DNA of 63,451 bases from a virus. The position numbers were made by a program, and so were the translations under genes. The notes under the pieces are model-generated. The model was not told where the DNA came from and searched no databases. It saw only the letters and a program-made list of their open reading frames with translations. Where the stretch lies: IMG/VR virus record IMGVR_UViG_3300007960_000021, positions 1 through 63,451 of that record; one strand, 5' to 3'. Shown here piece after piece: positions 32,667-41,289 of this stretch (positions are counted from its first letter, which is position 1; every line of letters begins with the position of its first letter).

Positions 32667-33566
32667 ATGGCAAACGGCAGTACGATCTTGGTTTCATTCG
32701 AGGGGAGCGGTCTCAACTGGTGTCGATGGGTTCTTGAAAAGTGCTGCAAGATCAGGACTCCAGGCGGGCACCTGACTGGCATGGGCAACGAGGGGCGATA
32801 TGCGTTCTATCGCACCCACAACGTCAACTGCAGAAAGATTGCGGTTCGCCATGGGTGGCGTCCGTACTACGGCAACGACGGCAAGGCTTGTCACGACAGG
32901 GCGATACTGCTGGTCCGGCATTACCTTGAGTCGTACGCCAGGGAGATGCGTGGATACGGCGCAATGAGTCGCGTTGGCGTGTATTGCGAAAACGTGAAAG
33001 CCTTTGACGAGTTCGAGGGCGAGAAGATCGTTGTCAGGTATGAGGACCTGTTAAGCAAGGAACTGATCGGGCAGAGACAGATCGCGGAGTTCCTTGGGGC
33101 GGAATTTGACGACTCGAACTTTGATGTTGAAAGGGAGTCCGCCGTCTCTGTTGAGTGGTACAATCGGCTGAAGCGAACGAACGGCGGCGCTCGAACGAAG
33201 GACTACGGCGACCTTACTTGCAACACCGCTGGAGTGCCTGAGGTCGAGAAGAGGATCGTCAAGCGAGTTGTCCGAAGGTCACTGTCGAGCGTCCAGATCG
33301 CAAGGTACATGACACAGGACATACGCGCCATTGCGGCCGACGGAGACATAAGCGTGTGCGGCGCGCCATTGTCGGTCGAGGAGGCGAACATTGCAGCGAG
33401 AGTCGGGCAGTACGAGTTCGACGTGATGATTGATGGCGAATGGCAGCACGTAGTAAGCGACTGCGGCGAGTGGGTCGAGGTAGGCCACGGATGGGTAGCT
33501 GAAGATTGTAGGCCGAGCGGGTGTCGGTACATAACTCCCTCTGGGCGTTCCATACGAGTTTACTGA
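32667..33566 (+). CDS. Sulfotransferase-like protein
   Basis: 299 residues. Residues 1-165 fit a PAPS-dependent sulfotransferase: the N-terminal strand ILVSFEGSGLNWCRW (the 5'-phosphosulfate loop position), ILLVRHYLESYARE (the 3'-phosphate region), and VVRYEDLLSK then QIAEFLG. The nucleotide-binding Lys or Arg and Ser are partly visible; the SGLNW loop differs from the usual PKSGTTW. Residues 230-299 form a separate small beta domain (DGEWQHVVSDCGEWVEVGHGW). Phage sulfotransferases are rare. It may sulfate a host glycan or small molecule. The gene has AAGGGCGACGCG upstream. It lacks the shared tag. Confidence 0.6.
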   Translation: MANGSTILVSFEGSGLNWCRWVLEKCCKIRTPGGHLTGMGNEGRYAFYRTHNVNCRKIAVRHGWRPYYGNDGKACHDRAILLVRHYLESYAREMRGYGAMSRVGVYCENVKAFDEFEGEKIVVRYEDLLSKELIGQRQIAEFLGAEFDDSNFDVERESAVSVEWYNRLKRTNGGARTKDYGDLTCNTAGVPEVEKRIVKRVVRRSLSSVQIARYMTQDIRAIAADGDISVCGAPLSVEEANIAARVGQYEFDVMIDGEWQHVVSDCGEWVEVGHGWVAEDCRPSGCRYITPSGRSIRVY

Positions 33567-33576
33567 GGAGCATGTG

Positions 33577-34854
33577 ATGTTCAACAAAGCAGACGTGCAG
33601 TTCGCCAGGCTTGCGAAGGATGCCGCGTACTTTCTTGAGGCGGCTGCTGCCGCAAAGGCTGCTGGCAAAAAGCGAGTCGCTTCTCGCATGTTGACGTTGG
33701 CCAAGCGAGCCGGGGCGTCGCAGGCGAAGATCAACAAGATTGACAAGCAGCCGTTTGGCGAGAAGGCGGCGAGGCCGGGCGCTGCAGCCAAGAAGACGGC
33801 AAAAAAGCCTGCCGCAAAGAAGCCTGCTGCGAAGAAGCCTGCGCGTGCAACGAAGAAGGCTTCAACGCCCGCAGAACAGTTGCACATGGACGCAATCTCG
33901 TCGCTAAAGTCTGCCGGGCTGAACGCGCGGAAGCACATGCAAGACGGCAGGGCGCAACTGAGGATCACCGGAGACGACAATGCCGCCGAGAAGAAGCTCA
34001 AGAAAGCTGGGTGGAAGACCAACAGCACCAATGTTCCGTATGGTGGCATGTCAAGCTCCACGATGATGACGTCACCCGACGGAAAAATGCAGGTGAACAT
34101 CCGCAACAAGGGGAGCAATAAGTACTCGACAGTCAGTGTGAAAAAGCTTGCGGGAGGATCGTCCGGCTCTGGCGAGTCGAGCGGCGGAATGACTCCGCAG
34201 CAGACAAAGAAGATTGCGACCTCAATCGTACCCGGTGGCGCAAGCAGGCACGTAGGCACCGATGGTGTAGTGTCGTGGACAAAGAAGGGCGGCTACGCAC
34301 ACAATCAGTTAAAGAGAATGCACGCCGCCTTGAAGGCCAACGGATTTGAGCACGAGAAGTCCAATATGTTCGGCACTCCTGACGGATCGACGGTTGGCGA
34401 CGACACGTACTACAAAGACAAACACGGAAACAAGGTGCAAGTCAGTTCGTCCCTCGGTGCGACGAGTAGCTACAATCGCTACAGTGTCACGTTCACGCCT
34501 GCCGGACACAAGAATTCTGGCCGCACGAAGTCGGCTGGCGACACGACGATATCCAGCAAGGCGCCGAGCGGTAGCATTCTTCGCAAGATGAACTACTCGG
34601 ATCGGGCTGACGTGCAGGACGCGCTCTATGAGGCGAGCGAAGCGACGATGCTTGGCGGTGGATCGTCAACGGGGTACAAGGAAGGCGTGTCGCAGGCCAG
34701 GTCAGCGCTTCAGGCGGCTGCACAGAAGATGATCGACACAGGGCTCGACGCAGAGTCCGTCAATGAGTACCTGTACAATGAGATGTCCAAGGACTACAAG
34801 GACAAAGAGCTTGAGCCGTTCAGGAAGATGCTTTCCGAGGTAACGGGAAGGTAG
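33577..34854 (+). CDS. Tagged DNA-binding-like cargo protein
   Basis: 425 residues. Residues 5-55 hold the shared motif after VQFARLAKD (AAGKKRVASRMLTLAKRAGA). Residues 65-95 are H1-like (AKKPAAKKPAAKKP). Two similar beta domains follow (near 110-190 and 240-310), with HKHGNKVQVSS-type strands, then a C-terminal helical domain (residues 330-425). The catalytic function is not recognised. The start is taken at ATG 33577, with GAGGAG upstream, not at the overlapping GTG 33574. Confidence 0.55.
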   Translation: MFNKADVQFARLAKDAAYFLEAAAAAKAAGKKRVASRMLTLAKRAGASQAKINKIDKQPFGEKAARPGAAAKKTAKKPAAKKPAAKKPARATKKASTPAEQLHMDAISSLKSAGLNARKHMQDGRAQLRITGDDNAAEKKLKKAGWKTNSTNVPYGGMSSSTMMTSPDGKMQVNIRNKGSNKYSTVSVKKLAGGSSGSGESSGGMTPQQTKKIATSIVPGGASRHVGTDGVVSWTKKGGYAHNQLKRMHAALKANGFEHEKSNMFGTPDGSTVGDDTYYKDKHGNKVQVSSSLGATSSYNRYSVTFTPAGHKNSGRTKSAGDTTISSKAPSGSILRKMNYSDRADVQDALYEASEATMLGGGSSTGYKEGVSQARSALQAAAQKMIDTGLDAESVNEYLYNEMSKDYKDKELEPFRKMLSEVTGR

Positions 34855-34863
34855 GATGCCTAC

Positions 34864-37407
34864 ATGCCGTCGCTGGTTGATTCAATACTGAAGGTCGGGC
34901 TTGTCGCTGGCCAGACTTTTGTTGACGAATTGCGGGGGAGGCTGCTGTCTCAGGTTGGTCTTCTAAATGCCGGTGTTCCGATTGAAACGGTGATCCGAGC
35001 CGCCCGCGAGATCATGTCTGAGACAGCACCTCTTATCGCATCGCTGGCGTCGGATATTCAGATAGCCGGTTGGGTTGCCGGGCTTGACGAGACGGCAAGG
35101 TCGCTGCCGAAGAACGTCCAGAGGGCAATCGCTGAACTCGATGATCCTCTTGGCCTGAAGGCCCCGAAGCTCTACCTGCCGTCTGACCCGGTTCCGCCAT
35201 CGGAAGTGAAGTTCTCGCCGGTCGTCGAGTTTCCATGGATGGACGAAGCGATCAATCGCCTGATTCACCGAAACGTGATGACGCGAGACGAGTTCGACGA
35301 GGCTTCTGACGACCTGAAGTCTCAGGCGTTCACCATCGCGAACATTGACAGCGAAGAGACGATCGGAACGATAAGGGACCTGCTCGCAGAGCACATGGCT
35401 GACCGCGACGCGAAGAACACTCCCAGGGAGTTCTACAATCGTGTCGTTGACAAGCTTGGTTCGTCGCCGATAGGGATGCCGCATCTTGAGACGGTGTTTC
35501 GCACGAACACCACGATGGCATACTCCGCGTCGCGCGAGGCGATGCACAGCAGTCCGGTTGTCCAGGCGGTGTTTCCGTACGCTGCGTACTGGTCGATTCG
35601 GGACGGAAGGGCAAGGCAGAATCACCGGGCACTTGAGAAGCTCGGCCTGAACGGAACGAACGTCTATCGCGCAGACGATCCCATGTGGAAGCTGTTCACT
35701 CCACCGTGGGACTTCAACTGCCGCTGCAGCAAGACGTACATGACGATCCGACAAGCAGCACAGGCTGGCGTCGAGGAGGCGCAGGACTGGTTGAACTCAG
35801 GCGTTCCCCCGTCGTCGCCAGAGTGGCGGATTGACGACATTCCGTTCCGCAAGCAGAACGACTTCGTTGGCGTCAGGCTTTCGACGACAGTTAGGATGAT
35901 GCGGTTCGGACTGTCGGCGTCCGAGTTGCTGAAGCGATCCGCAGAGGCCGCCGCTGCTGGCAAAAAGCGAATTGCATCCGGTCTCGCCACGCGAGCAAAA
36001 AAGGCCGGTGCCACTGACGCGCAGATTGCCAGGGCAATGAAGGGCGGCGGCAAGGCCAAGCCTGCAGCAAAAAGACAGGCCAAGAAGTCAGCAAGCACTG
36101 GCTCGCGGCCTATGACAAAAGAGGAATGGAAAGACCCGGCCTTGTTCAAGTCGGCGGTCACTGCAATTTTCAGCACTGGCCTTGCATCGAAGGCTGTCCC
36201 CAAAAGCAGGCTCAAGGGCGCCTCTAGCTGGAGGAAGGTCAGCGAAGTTGGCATGGCGTACGCCCCGAAGATGAAGGCCAATATAGCCAAGCACTACGGA
36301 GCCATGCTAGAGAAGTCGCTTCCGGCGAGCCACCTGAAAAAGGTCGTGACTGAGCTGCTAGGTGATGACGACGACGATTACAGCTACTATGGCTACGCTC
36401 ACGGCGAGCGGCTAAAGGAGGCCGAGGATGCGAAGGGCGACGGCGAGAAGCTCGTCGCATTCATTGTTGATAGCTGGGCGGAAACCAGCGCTGACCACGA
36501 CGCTCACGCGATTGCGATACAGGAGATTGTCGGTGAGACGCTAGGAGTGAAACCTAAATGGAGTTCAACCGACCGAATGGACAGGGGCGAGGTCCTCGGA
36601 GTCAAGAGGCTGCTCAAGAAGGTCGTTGGCGAATTTGCCAAGAGGGTGTATGCCGATACTCAAGCCTCATTTAAGAAGGCAGGGGTGACGCACCTGCCGC
36701 TGTGGCGAGGAATGCACTCGGATCACAAGCTGAAAGAGGGATTCAATGACACTGAATACTCCCCCGAAGTAGACGTTGCCCTGCAGCAACTGTCGTCATT
36801 CTCGCTGGAGCAAGAGACGGCAAAGACATTTGGCGACACGCTGATCGCGGCAACGGTCCCCGTCAAGGACGTATTCTGCGTGTTCGGGAACGGACTCGGA
36901 TGCGCCAGTGAGACTGAGGTTGTCGTTCTCGGTAGGCCGATGAAGGCGGCAGTCGTGAAGGGCATGTCTGGAGACGACTTCTTCGAGGAACTGAATCCTG
37001 AGTTTCACAGAAAGGCGATCGAGGACAAAAAGGCTGCGGACGCGAGAAACAGAGAGAGTGCTGCCAGCCTGAAGGCGGCTGACTCAAAGGCTGGCAAGCC
37101 CTACGCGCTGCCGCCGAAGCTTGCAGAGAAGTCGGGCGACGTGCTCAAGCTGCTCAAGTCTAAGGCCAAGAGCGCGGCGGGCAAGAAGAAGCTTGCGGCG
37201 TTCAACAGGTACATGAAGTACATGACGAGCGGGAATTTGAAGATAGGGTCGAAGAAGATGACTGAGGTGTCCCACGGAATGAAGGAGGCTGGCCTGATCG
37301 ACTGGGGATTGCACATTAGGATCGTAAATGCTTCAGTGGCAGGAGTTGACCTTGACCCAAGAATTGTCATGGAGGCAGTCTTGAAGCACATCATCAAGGA
37401 GTCGTAG
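34864..37407 (+). CDS. Mu gpF-like minor head protein fused to ADP-ribosyltransferase
   Basis: 847 residues. Residues 1-340 are a gpF/SPP1 gp7-like minor head protein: VFRTNTTMAYSASREAM, then IRDGRARQNHRALE and FTPPWDFNCRC. Residues 344-400 hold the shared motif after MMRFGLSA. Residues 430-560 are helical with an Asp/Tyr run. Residues 605-700 are an ART domain, LPLWRGM (Arg 615), LSSFS (near 644) and S-E-T-E (Glu 683, Glu 685). Residues 700-847 are helical. Mu gpF is present in few copies near the portal and enters the head; ART fused to gpF is known from other phages. It is very close to the C-terminal 450 residues of the portal fusion, so the two share a duplicated tag-ART unit. Confidence 0.82.
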   Translation: MPSLVDSILKVGLVAGQTFVDELRGRLLSQVGLLNAGVPIETVIRAAREIMSETAPLIASLASDIQIAGWVAGLDETARSLPKNVQRAIAELDDPLGLKAPKLYLPSDPVPPSEVKFSPVVEFPWMDEAINRLIHRNVMTRDEFDEASDDLKSQAFTIANIDSEETIGTIRDLLAEHMADRDAKNTPREFYNRVVDKLGSSPIGMPHLETVFRTNTTMAYSASREAMHSSPVVQAVFPYAAYWSIRDGRARQNHRALEKLGLNGTNVYRADDPMWKLFTPPWDFNCRCSKTYMTIRQAAQAGVEEAQDWLNSGVPPSSPEWRIDDIPFRKQNDFVGVRLSTTVRMMRFGLSASELLKRSAEAAAAGKKRIASGLATRAKKAGATDAQIARAMKGGGKAKPAAKRQAKKSASTGSRPMTKEEWKDPALFKSAVTAIFSTGLASKAVPKSRLKGASSWRKVSEVGMAYAPKMKANIAKHYGAMLEKSLPASHLKKVVTELLGDDDDDYSYYGYAHGERLKEAEDAKGDGEKLVAFIVDSWAETSADHDAHAIAIQEIVGETLGVKPKWSSTDRMDRGEVLGVKRLLKKVVGEFAKRVYADTQASFKKAGVTHLPLWRGMHSDHKLKEGFNDTEYSPEVDVALQQLSSFSLEQETAKTFGDTLIAATVPVKDVFCVFGNGLGCASETEVVVLGRPMKAAVVKGMSGDDFFEELNPEFHRKAIEDKKAADARNRESAASLKAADSKAGKPYALPPKLAEKSGDVLKLLKSKAKSAAGKKKLAAFNRYMKYMTSGNLKIGSKKMTEVSHGMKEAGLIDWGLHIRIVNASVAGVDLDPRIVMEAVLKHIIKES

Positions 37408-37409
37408 CC

Positions 37410-40010
37410 ATGCCGGTAGTAGACGTAGGCGTACACCTTGACGACACGTACGCCTGCCTGCACCCAGACGCACTGATTGAAACGACAGTTGCATCCGAGT
37501 GGCCTCAGCACTACTGGCGGCGAGCAAACTCGTACACATGCCAGAGAGGGTTCGCTCCTGGCGTCGCGTACCTGCTCATGGCCAAGCGTGACGTTGATGC
37601 GATCGACAAAAATGCCGCCCACACGATCACGTTCTCTGCCGGTGCGGAGTACGTCCGCCTGGTGAAGATGTACTTCGTCAAGGCGACGTGCATGTCGGGT
37701 CTCATTAGTGAGACAAGCCCATACCTTGTCGAACTGAGGGACTGTCGGGTGCTGTGCGAGATGACCTCGTACAACAAGCGGATCAACGTGAGGCAGTCTC
37801 TCGCGCCAATTGGGTCCGAGACGACGCCCGACCTGTACTACTCGGAGAGCTTGAACAGCGGGGCGCTGTGGACATGGAACACCCTCGTCGCGAACATCTG
37901 GACGACAATGCCATCGGGCGTGACGGCAACCGCTCCGACGTTCCCGGTGACGCCAGAGGGGAGTCCTGAGAATCTTCGCTTTGACGGCTACTCGGCGTGG
38001 GAGGCGCTGAAGGTCGTTCTTCGCGTGAACCAAATGACGCTGGCGTACGATCCGTCAAGCGGTGAGTTTTCGATCGTCAAGCCGGACGACCAGAACGGCG
38101 AAGAGCTTGGCTTGCTTGTCGATGTCCACGGCAGGAGGGTGTATGACTTCGAGCCCATTGAGGGCGACGCCGCCAAGGAGGTAGAGAAGGTTGACGTCGT
38201 GTTTCGCGTCGTTGACAAGTACACCGGCCAGGGGTGGGATCAGTCGAGAGACGATAGATCGTTTGAAGGCGACGTTCACATTGAAACGGTCGCCACTGGA
38301 ATCGCCGGGGCAGTCGTCGGGACACGTCGCATTGTCAGGGACTCGATGCTCGCGATCAAGCTTGAGAACGGGTCGATTGACAATACGAGCGAGCTGTCGT
38401 CGCGGGCAACGCAGTTGGCAGGCGCACTGTACGCAACGCACACGAAGATCAACCGGTACTACGGCCTTGTCACTTCAATCGTGCCCGGCGCTGGCATCGG
38501 CATGGTCCGCTGGCGACAGTACAGCACGCGAAGCCAGCCGAGCGGCGGTGTTGAAGTTGGCGGGATGATAACTGAAATCTCAACTGGCGGCAACGACATT
38601 GCCGCAGAGTTTGGTCGCGACGAACTGCCTCAGGCGAGATGGCCTGACTACCAGCTAGAGACTTATCTCGGCAAGCTGGACGATAACATTGAAGCAATGA
38701 GTGACTCCGACGAGCCTGGCGTCGGAACGGTGAGCATCTACGGCATCGACAAAGACTCGCCGCAGGTCGTGCAGGACATGGGCTGGAACGTAGAGGCGAT
38801 GAATCCGCTTGACATAGACAGAGGGTCCACTGAGTTCTCGCTTCTGCATCGCGATCCGTACAGCAGGCAGTTCATGCTTGGCGCGCCAGGCATGGGAGAC
38901 ATCGACGTCATCTGGTGCAAGCCGTACTCAGGAACATGGGGGAAGGGCCAGCTTGTCTTTCCGTACGAGGAGGTCAGTTCGCCGTACTCGACGACGCTCA
39001 ACGGGCTGCAGTTGACCCAGAGAAAGAACAGGAGATTTAACGCATATCGGTTTGACGAAGTCTGGGCGCAGCACGTAGACGCGAACGGCAATCCATGCAG
39101 GCACCTTCCTGGGATGGCGGGAGTCGCATTGCAGACGGCTGGCAACACGACGGACTACTGGCCGGTTGCGATCGGCGGGGTTGTTCCTGCGATCATCGCG
39201 ACCGAAGACATGGCGATTGCTGGCGTCCGGCCTGAGTGGGCGTACGTTTTTCCTCAGGATCAGGGCGACGTCACTGGGAAGACGACAAGGCCGCCATACC
39301 TGTACGGCTCGCAGTGTCGAGAGTGGTGGAACACTCCGCACTTGAACATCAATGACGGAGCCAACTACCCGATCGACGACAGTTGGTACTTTTCGCAGAC
39401 GCCAAGGGCCAGGATATTGTCTTGGAACAACTGGGACAACGCAACGAACAACCTTGCGACGAGCGTCGATCAGTACAACTGGGCATGGGTTCAGCTTATT
39501 CCTCCGCGAACGAAGTACGGAGTAGAGGTTGCGGTCAATGCGACCAATCAGGACCCGTCGGGATTCACCTACGGCGCTGACCTTGGCGCGAAATACTACG
39601 ACAGTCCTGATGCGATGTTCACGATTGACGGAGACGGGTTCCTTGAGGCGCTTGGCACGTTCCGGGTGAGGCTCAGGTGTGCGATAGACTTGACGTGGAC
39701 TCCAGGCTCCGCCACTGCGAACCAGATCAACATTTACTGGGTCAGGAACAATGCGACAATCTCGGCGATAACAAGCAGCAATCTGATATACGCAAGCAAG
39801 GTCCGCGACGTTGTTACGAGCACCGGGAGCGGCACGTTTTACCTGACGTACCACATGGAACTTGAGCTGTACGTCACGATTGGCGACACGATAACGGTCT
39901 ATCCAACTGACGGCAGTGACATCGAGATAGACTACTTGATCGTTCAGGCCGAGCACGTAGACGAGCTTGTGACGCCTGGGTGTACGCAGATTTGGCTCAA
40001 TCCTCCGTAG
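37410..40010 (+). CDS. Probable tail protein, 866 residues
   Basis: A large beta-rich, Trp/Tyr-rich protein. The N-terminal 450 residues have Dit/Tal-like strands (FDGYSAWEALKVVLRVNQM, YDFEPIEGDAAKEVEKVDVVF). The C-terminal 400 residues are enriched in aromatic residues and look like a carbohydrate-binding or receptor-binding part (WNNWDNATNNLATSV). It starts two bases after the gpF-ART stop. Probably a tail hub or host-recognition component. Confidence 0.55.
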   Translation: MPVVDVGVHLDDTYACLHPDALIETTVASEWPQHYWRRANSYTCQRGFAPGVAYLLMAKRDVDAIDKNAAHTITFSAGAEYVRLVKMYFVKATCMSGLISETSPYLVELRDCRVLCEMTSYNKRINVRQSLAPIGSETTPDLYYSESLNSGALWTWNTLVANIWTTMPSGVTATAPTFPVTPEGSPENLRFDGYSAWEALKVVLRVNQMTLAYDPSSGEFSIVKPDDQNGEELGLLVDVHGRRVYDFEPIEGDAAKEVEKVDVVFRVVDKYTGQGWDQSRDDRSFEGDVHIETVATGIAGAVVGTRRIVRDSMLAIKLENGSIDNTSELSSRATQLAGALYATHTKINRYYGLVTSIVPGAGIGMVRWRQYSTRSQPSGGVEVGGMITEISTGGNDIAAEFGRDELPQARWPDYQLETYLGKLDDNIEAMSDSDEPGVGTVSIYGIDKDSPQVVQDMGWNVEAMNPLDIDRGSTEFSLLHRDPYSRQFMLGAPGMGDIDVIWCKPYSGTWGKGQLVFPYEEVSSPYSTTLNGLQLTQRKNRRFNAYRFDEVWAQHVDANGNPCRHLPGMAGVALQTAGNTTDYWPVAIGGVVPAIIATEDMAIAGVRPEWAYVFPQDQGDVTGKTTRPPYLYGSQCREWWNTPHLNINDGANYPIDDSWYFSQTPRARILSWNNWDNATNNLATSVDQYNWAWVQLIPPRTKYGVEVAVNATNQDPSGFTYGADLGAKYYDSPDAMFTIDGDGFLEALGTFRVRLRCAIDLTWTPGSATANQINIYWVRNNATISAITSSNLIYASKVRDVVTSTGSGTFYLTYHMELELYVTIGDTITVYPTDGSDIEIDYLIVQAEHVDELVTPGCTQIWLNPP
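37699..37714. repeat. Dispersed palindrome copy 8 (arms exact)
   Basis: GTCTCATTAGTGAGAC in the tail gene. The arms are perfect and the spacer is TTAG. Read as G-L-I-S-E-T. Confidence 0.8.
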
Positions 40011-40039
40011 TTGACACTGCGGCAGCAATCAATGATTAT
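40011..40039 (+). promoter_or_regulatory. Sigma70-type promoter for the secreted-protein unit
   Basis: TTGACA, a 17-base spacer, then GATTAT, directly after the tail gene stop and about 38 bases before the next start. A consensus -35 and near-consensus -10. Confidence 0.6.
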
Positions 40040-40076
40040 TACGTTGTAAGTACCCCATCCTTTTTCGGAGAGTGAC

Positions 40077-40430
40077 ATGAGCGATCGAAAAGAGGTTGTC
40101 GAGAGTATTGTGCTTGGAGTCGCGCATGGACGTGCAAGCGCGCTTCCCAACAAGAAGTTCAGCTTCGCCGAACTGCTTGGCGTTCTTCGGTCGGTGCTGG
40201 AGGACGGGCGGATTGACCAGGGGGACAAGCCGGTCCTGACAAAGGCCATGCAGTCCGCATTTGACAAGTACGTCCGCGACTACGACATCCCGTTCATTCC
40301 GAACGTGATCGAGCCGTGGGTTGACGACGCGCTGTACGCGGCGATTCCGGCGATCGTTGGGGCGGCTCTGAATAGCATCTTGCCTCAGGCTGTCGAGGCG
40401 CCGAAGGGATTTCCGCCGATGGGAAGCTGA
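40077..40430 (+). CDS. Hypothetical protein, 117 residues
   Basis: It starts with MSDRKEVVESIVLGVAHGR, has a helix FAELLGVLRSVLEDGRIDQG with an EF-hand-like acid pattern, and ends with a weakly hydrophobic helix (YAAIPAIVGAALNSIL). CGGAGAG lies upstream. First gene after the promoter at 40011. Unrecognised; possibly a holin-like or membrane-associated protein, but the C-terminal segment is too short to be sure. Confidence 0.5.
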   Translation: MSDRKEVVESIVLGVAHGRASALPNKKFSFAELLGVLRSVLEDGRIDQGDKPVLTKAMQSAFDKYVRDYDIPFIPNVIEPWVDDALYAAIPAIVGAALNSILPQAVEAPKGFPPMGS

Positions 40431-40467
40431 GCAACGCAGCCAACCGCCACCTGACGAGGGCAGAAGC

Positions 40468-41289
40468 ATGAGCCAGTTGATTTGCGGAGTCACCCCGGCA
40501 CAGTCCCGCATGGCAGCGCAGCAGCGGTGCCAGTGGGATCGGGGGTACGAGATTAAGTGGGCCGTTGAGTCGTACGTACCTGGGTTAGACCAGGACGAGC
40601 AAGAGCGGCTGCATACCGAGTCGTACGAAGAGTGGATGAGCGTCTGCGGCGTGTTGTTCAAGCGGGTCCGAATGCAGGACCGGCCGAACATCATTATTCG
40701 CCATCGCAAGATTGACGGACCTCAGGGCGTCCTGGCGCAGCACTACATGCCGTGCGGAAAGCCGAATCCTGAGACGGTCTTGCCTCACGAGATCGACGAA
40801 AGCGAAAGCTGGAGCACGCAGAAGAGTCCTCCTCGCGGTCAAATTTCATTCTACCATGTCGTGAGGCACGAGACTGGGCACGGGCTTGGTTCTCCGCACA
40901 TCGAGGACCCCGAAGTCGTCGCTGTGATGAACCCGTACTACAACGTGGCTCTGGCGGTCTTGCAACCGGGCGACATTCAAGAAGGCTTGATTCGGTACGG
41001 AGAGGCAAAGGTCGCTCCTGACGAGCCGGGCACGGACGATGCCGCCTGCGAGTTGACCAAGTGCCTGAAGTCGCTTGGCATCGTTGATTCGCGATCTGAG
41101 CGGGCAATCGGTATTGCAAGGCAGCGAATCACGGAAGAGTGCGTCAAGCTGATATTCGGCTCGCTGTTCCCGAAGAGCGTTGGAGTTCGCATTCCACCTG
41201 CGGTTGTCGAGGCAGTGCAGGACCTGTCGAATCCGGTGAACGCGGCACTTGTCCGCGAGTTCATCGAGCATCCGGAGGCTTATCAATGA
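40468..41289 (+). CDS. Metzincin-type zinc protease
   Basis: 273 residues. HETGHGLGSPH (residues 138-148) is a complete HExxHxxGxxH zinc site, and VAVMNPYY about 15 residues later fits a Met-turn, so it belongs with matrixins. The first 130 residues are a mixed region with FYHVVR leading to the helix. The C-terminal 90 residues are helical. No signal peptide is visible, so it may act in the virion or in the host cytoplasm, or be released on lysis. It may degrade host cell-surface protein or process another gene product of this unit. It overlaps the next start (ATGA). Confidence 0.8.
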   Translation: MSQLICGVTPAQSRMAAQQRCQWDRGYEIKWAVESYVPGLDQDEQERLHTESYEEWMSVCGVLFKRVRMQDRPNIIIRHRKIDGPQGVLAQHYMPCGKPNPETVLPHEIDESESWSTQKSPPRGQISFYHVVRHETGHGLGSPHIEDPEVVAVMNPYYNVALAVLQPGDIQEGLIRYGEAKVAPDEPGTDDAACELTKCLKSLGIVDSRSERAIGIARQRITEECVKLIFGSLFPKSVGVRIPPAVVEAVQDLSNPVNAALVREFIEHPEAYQ

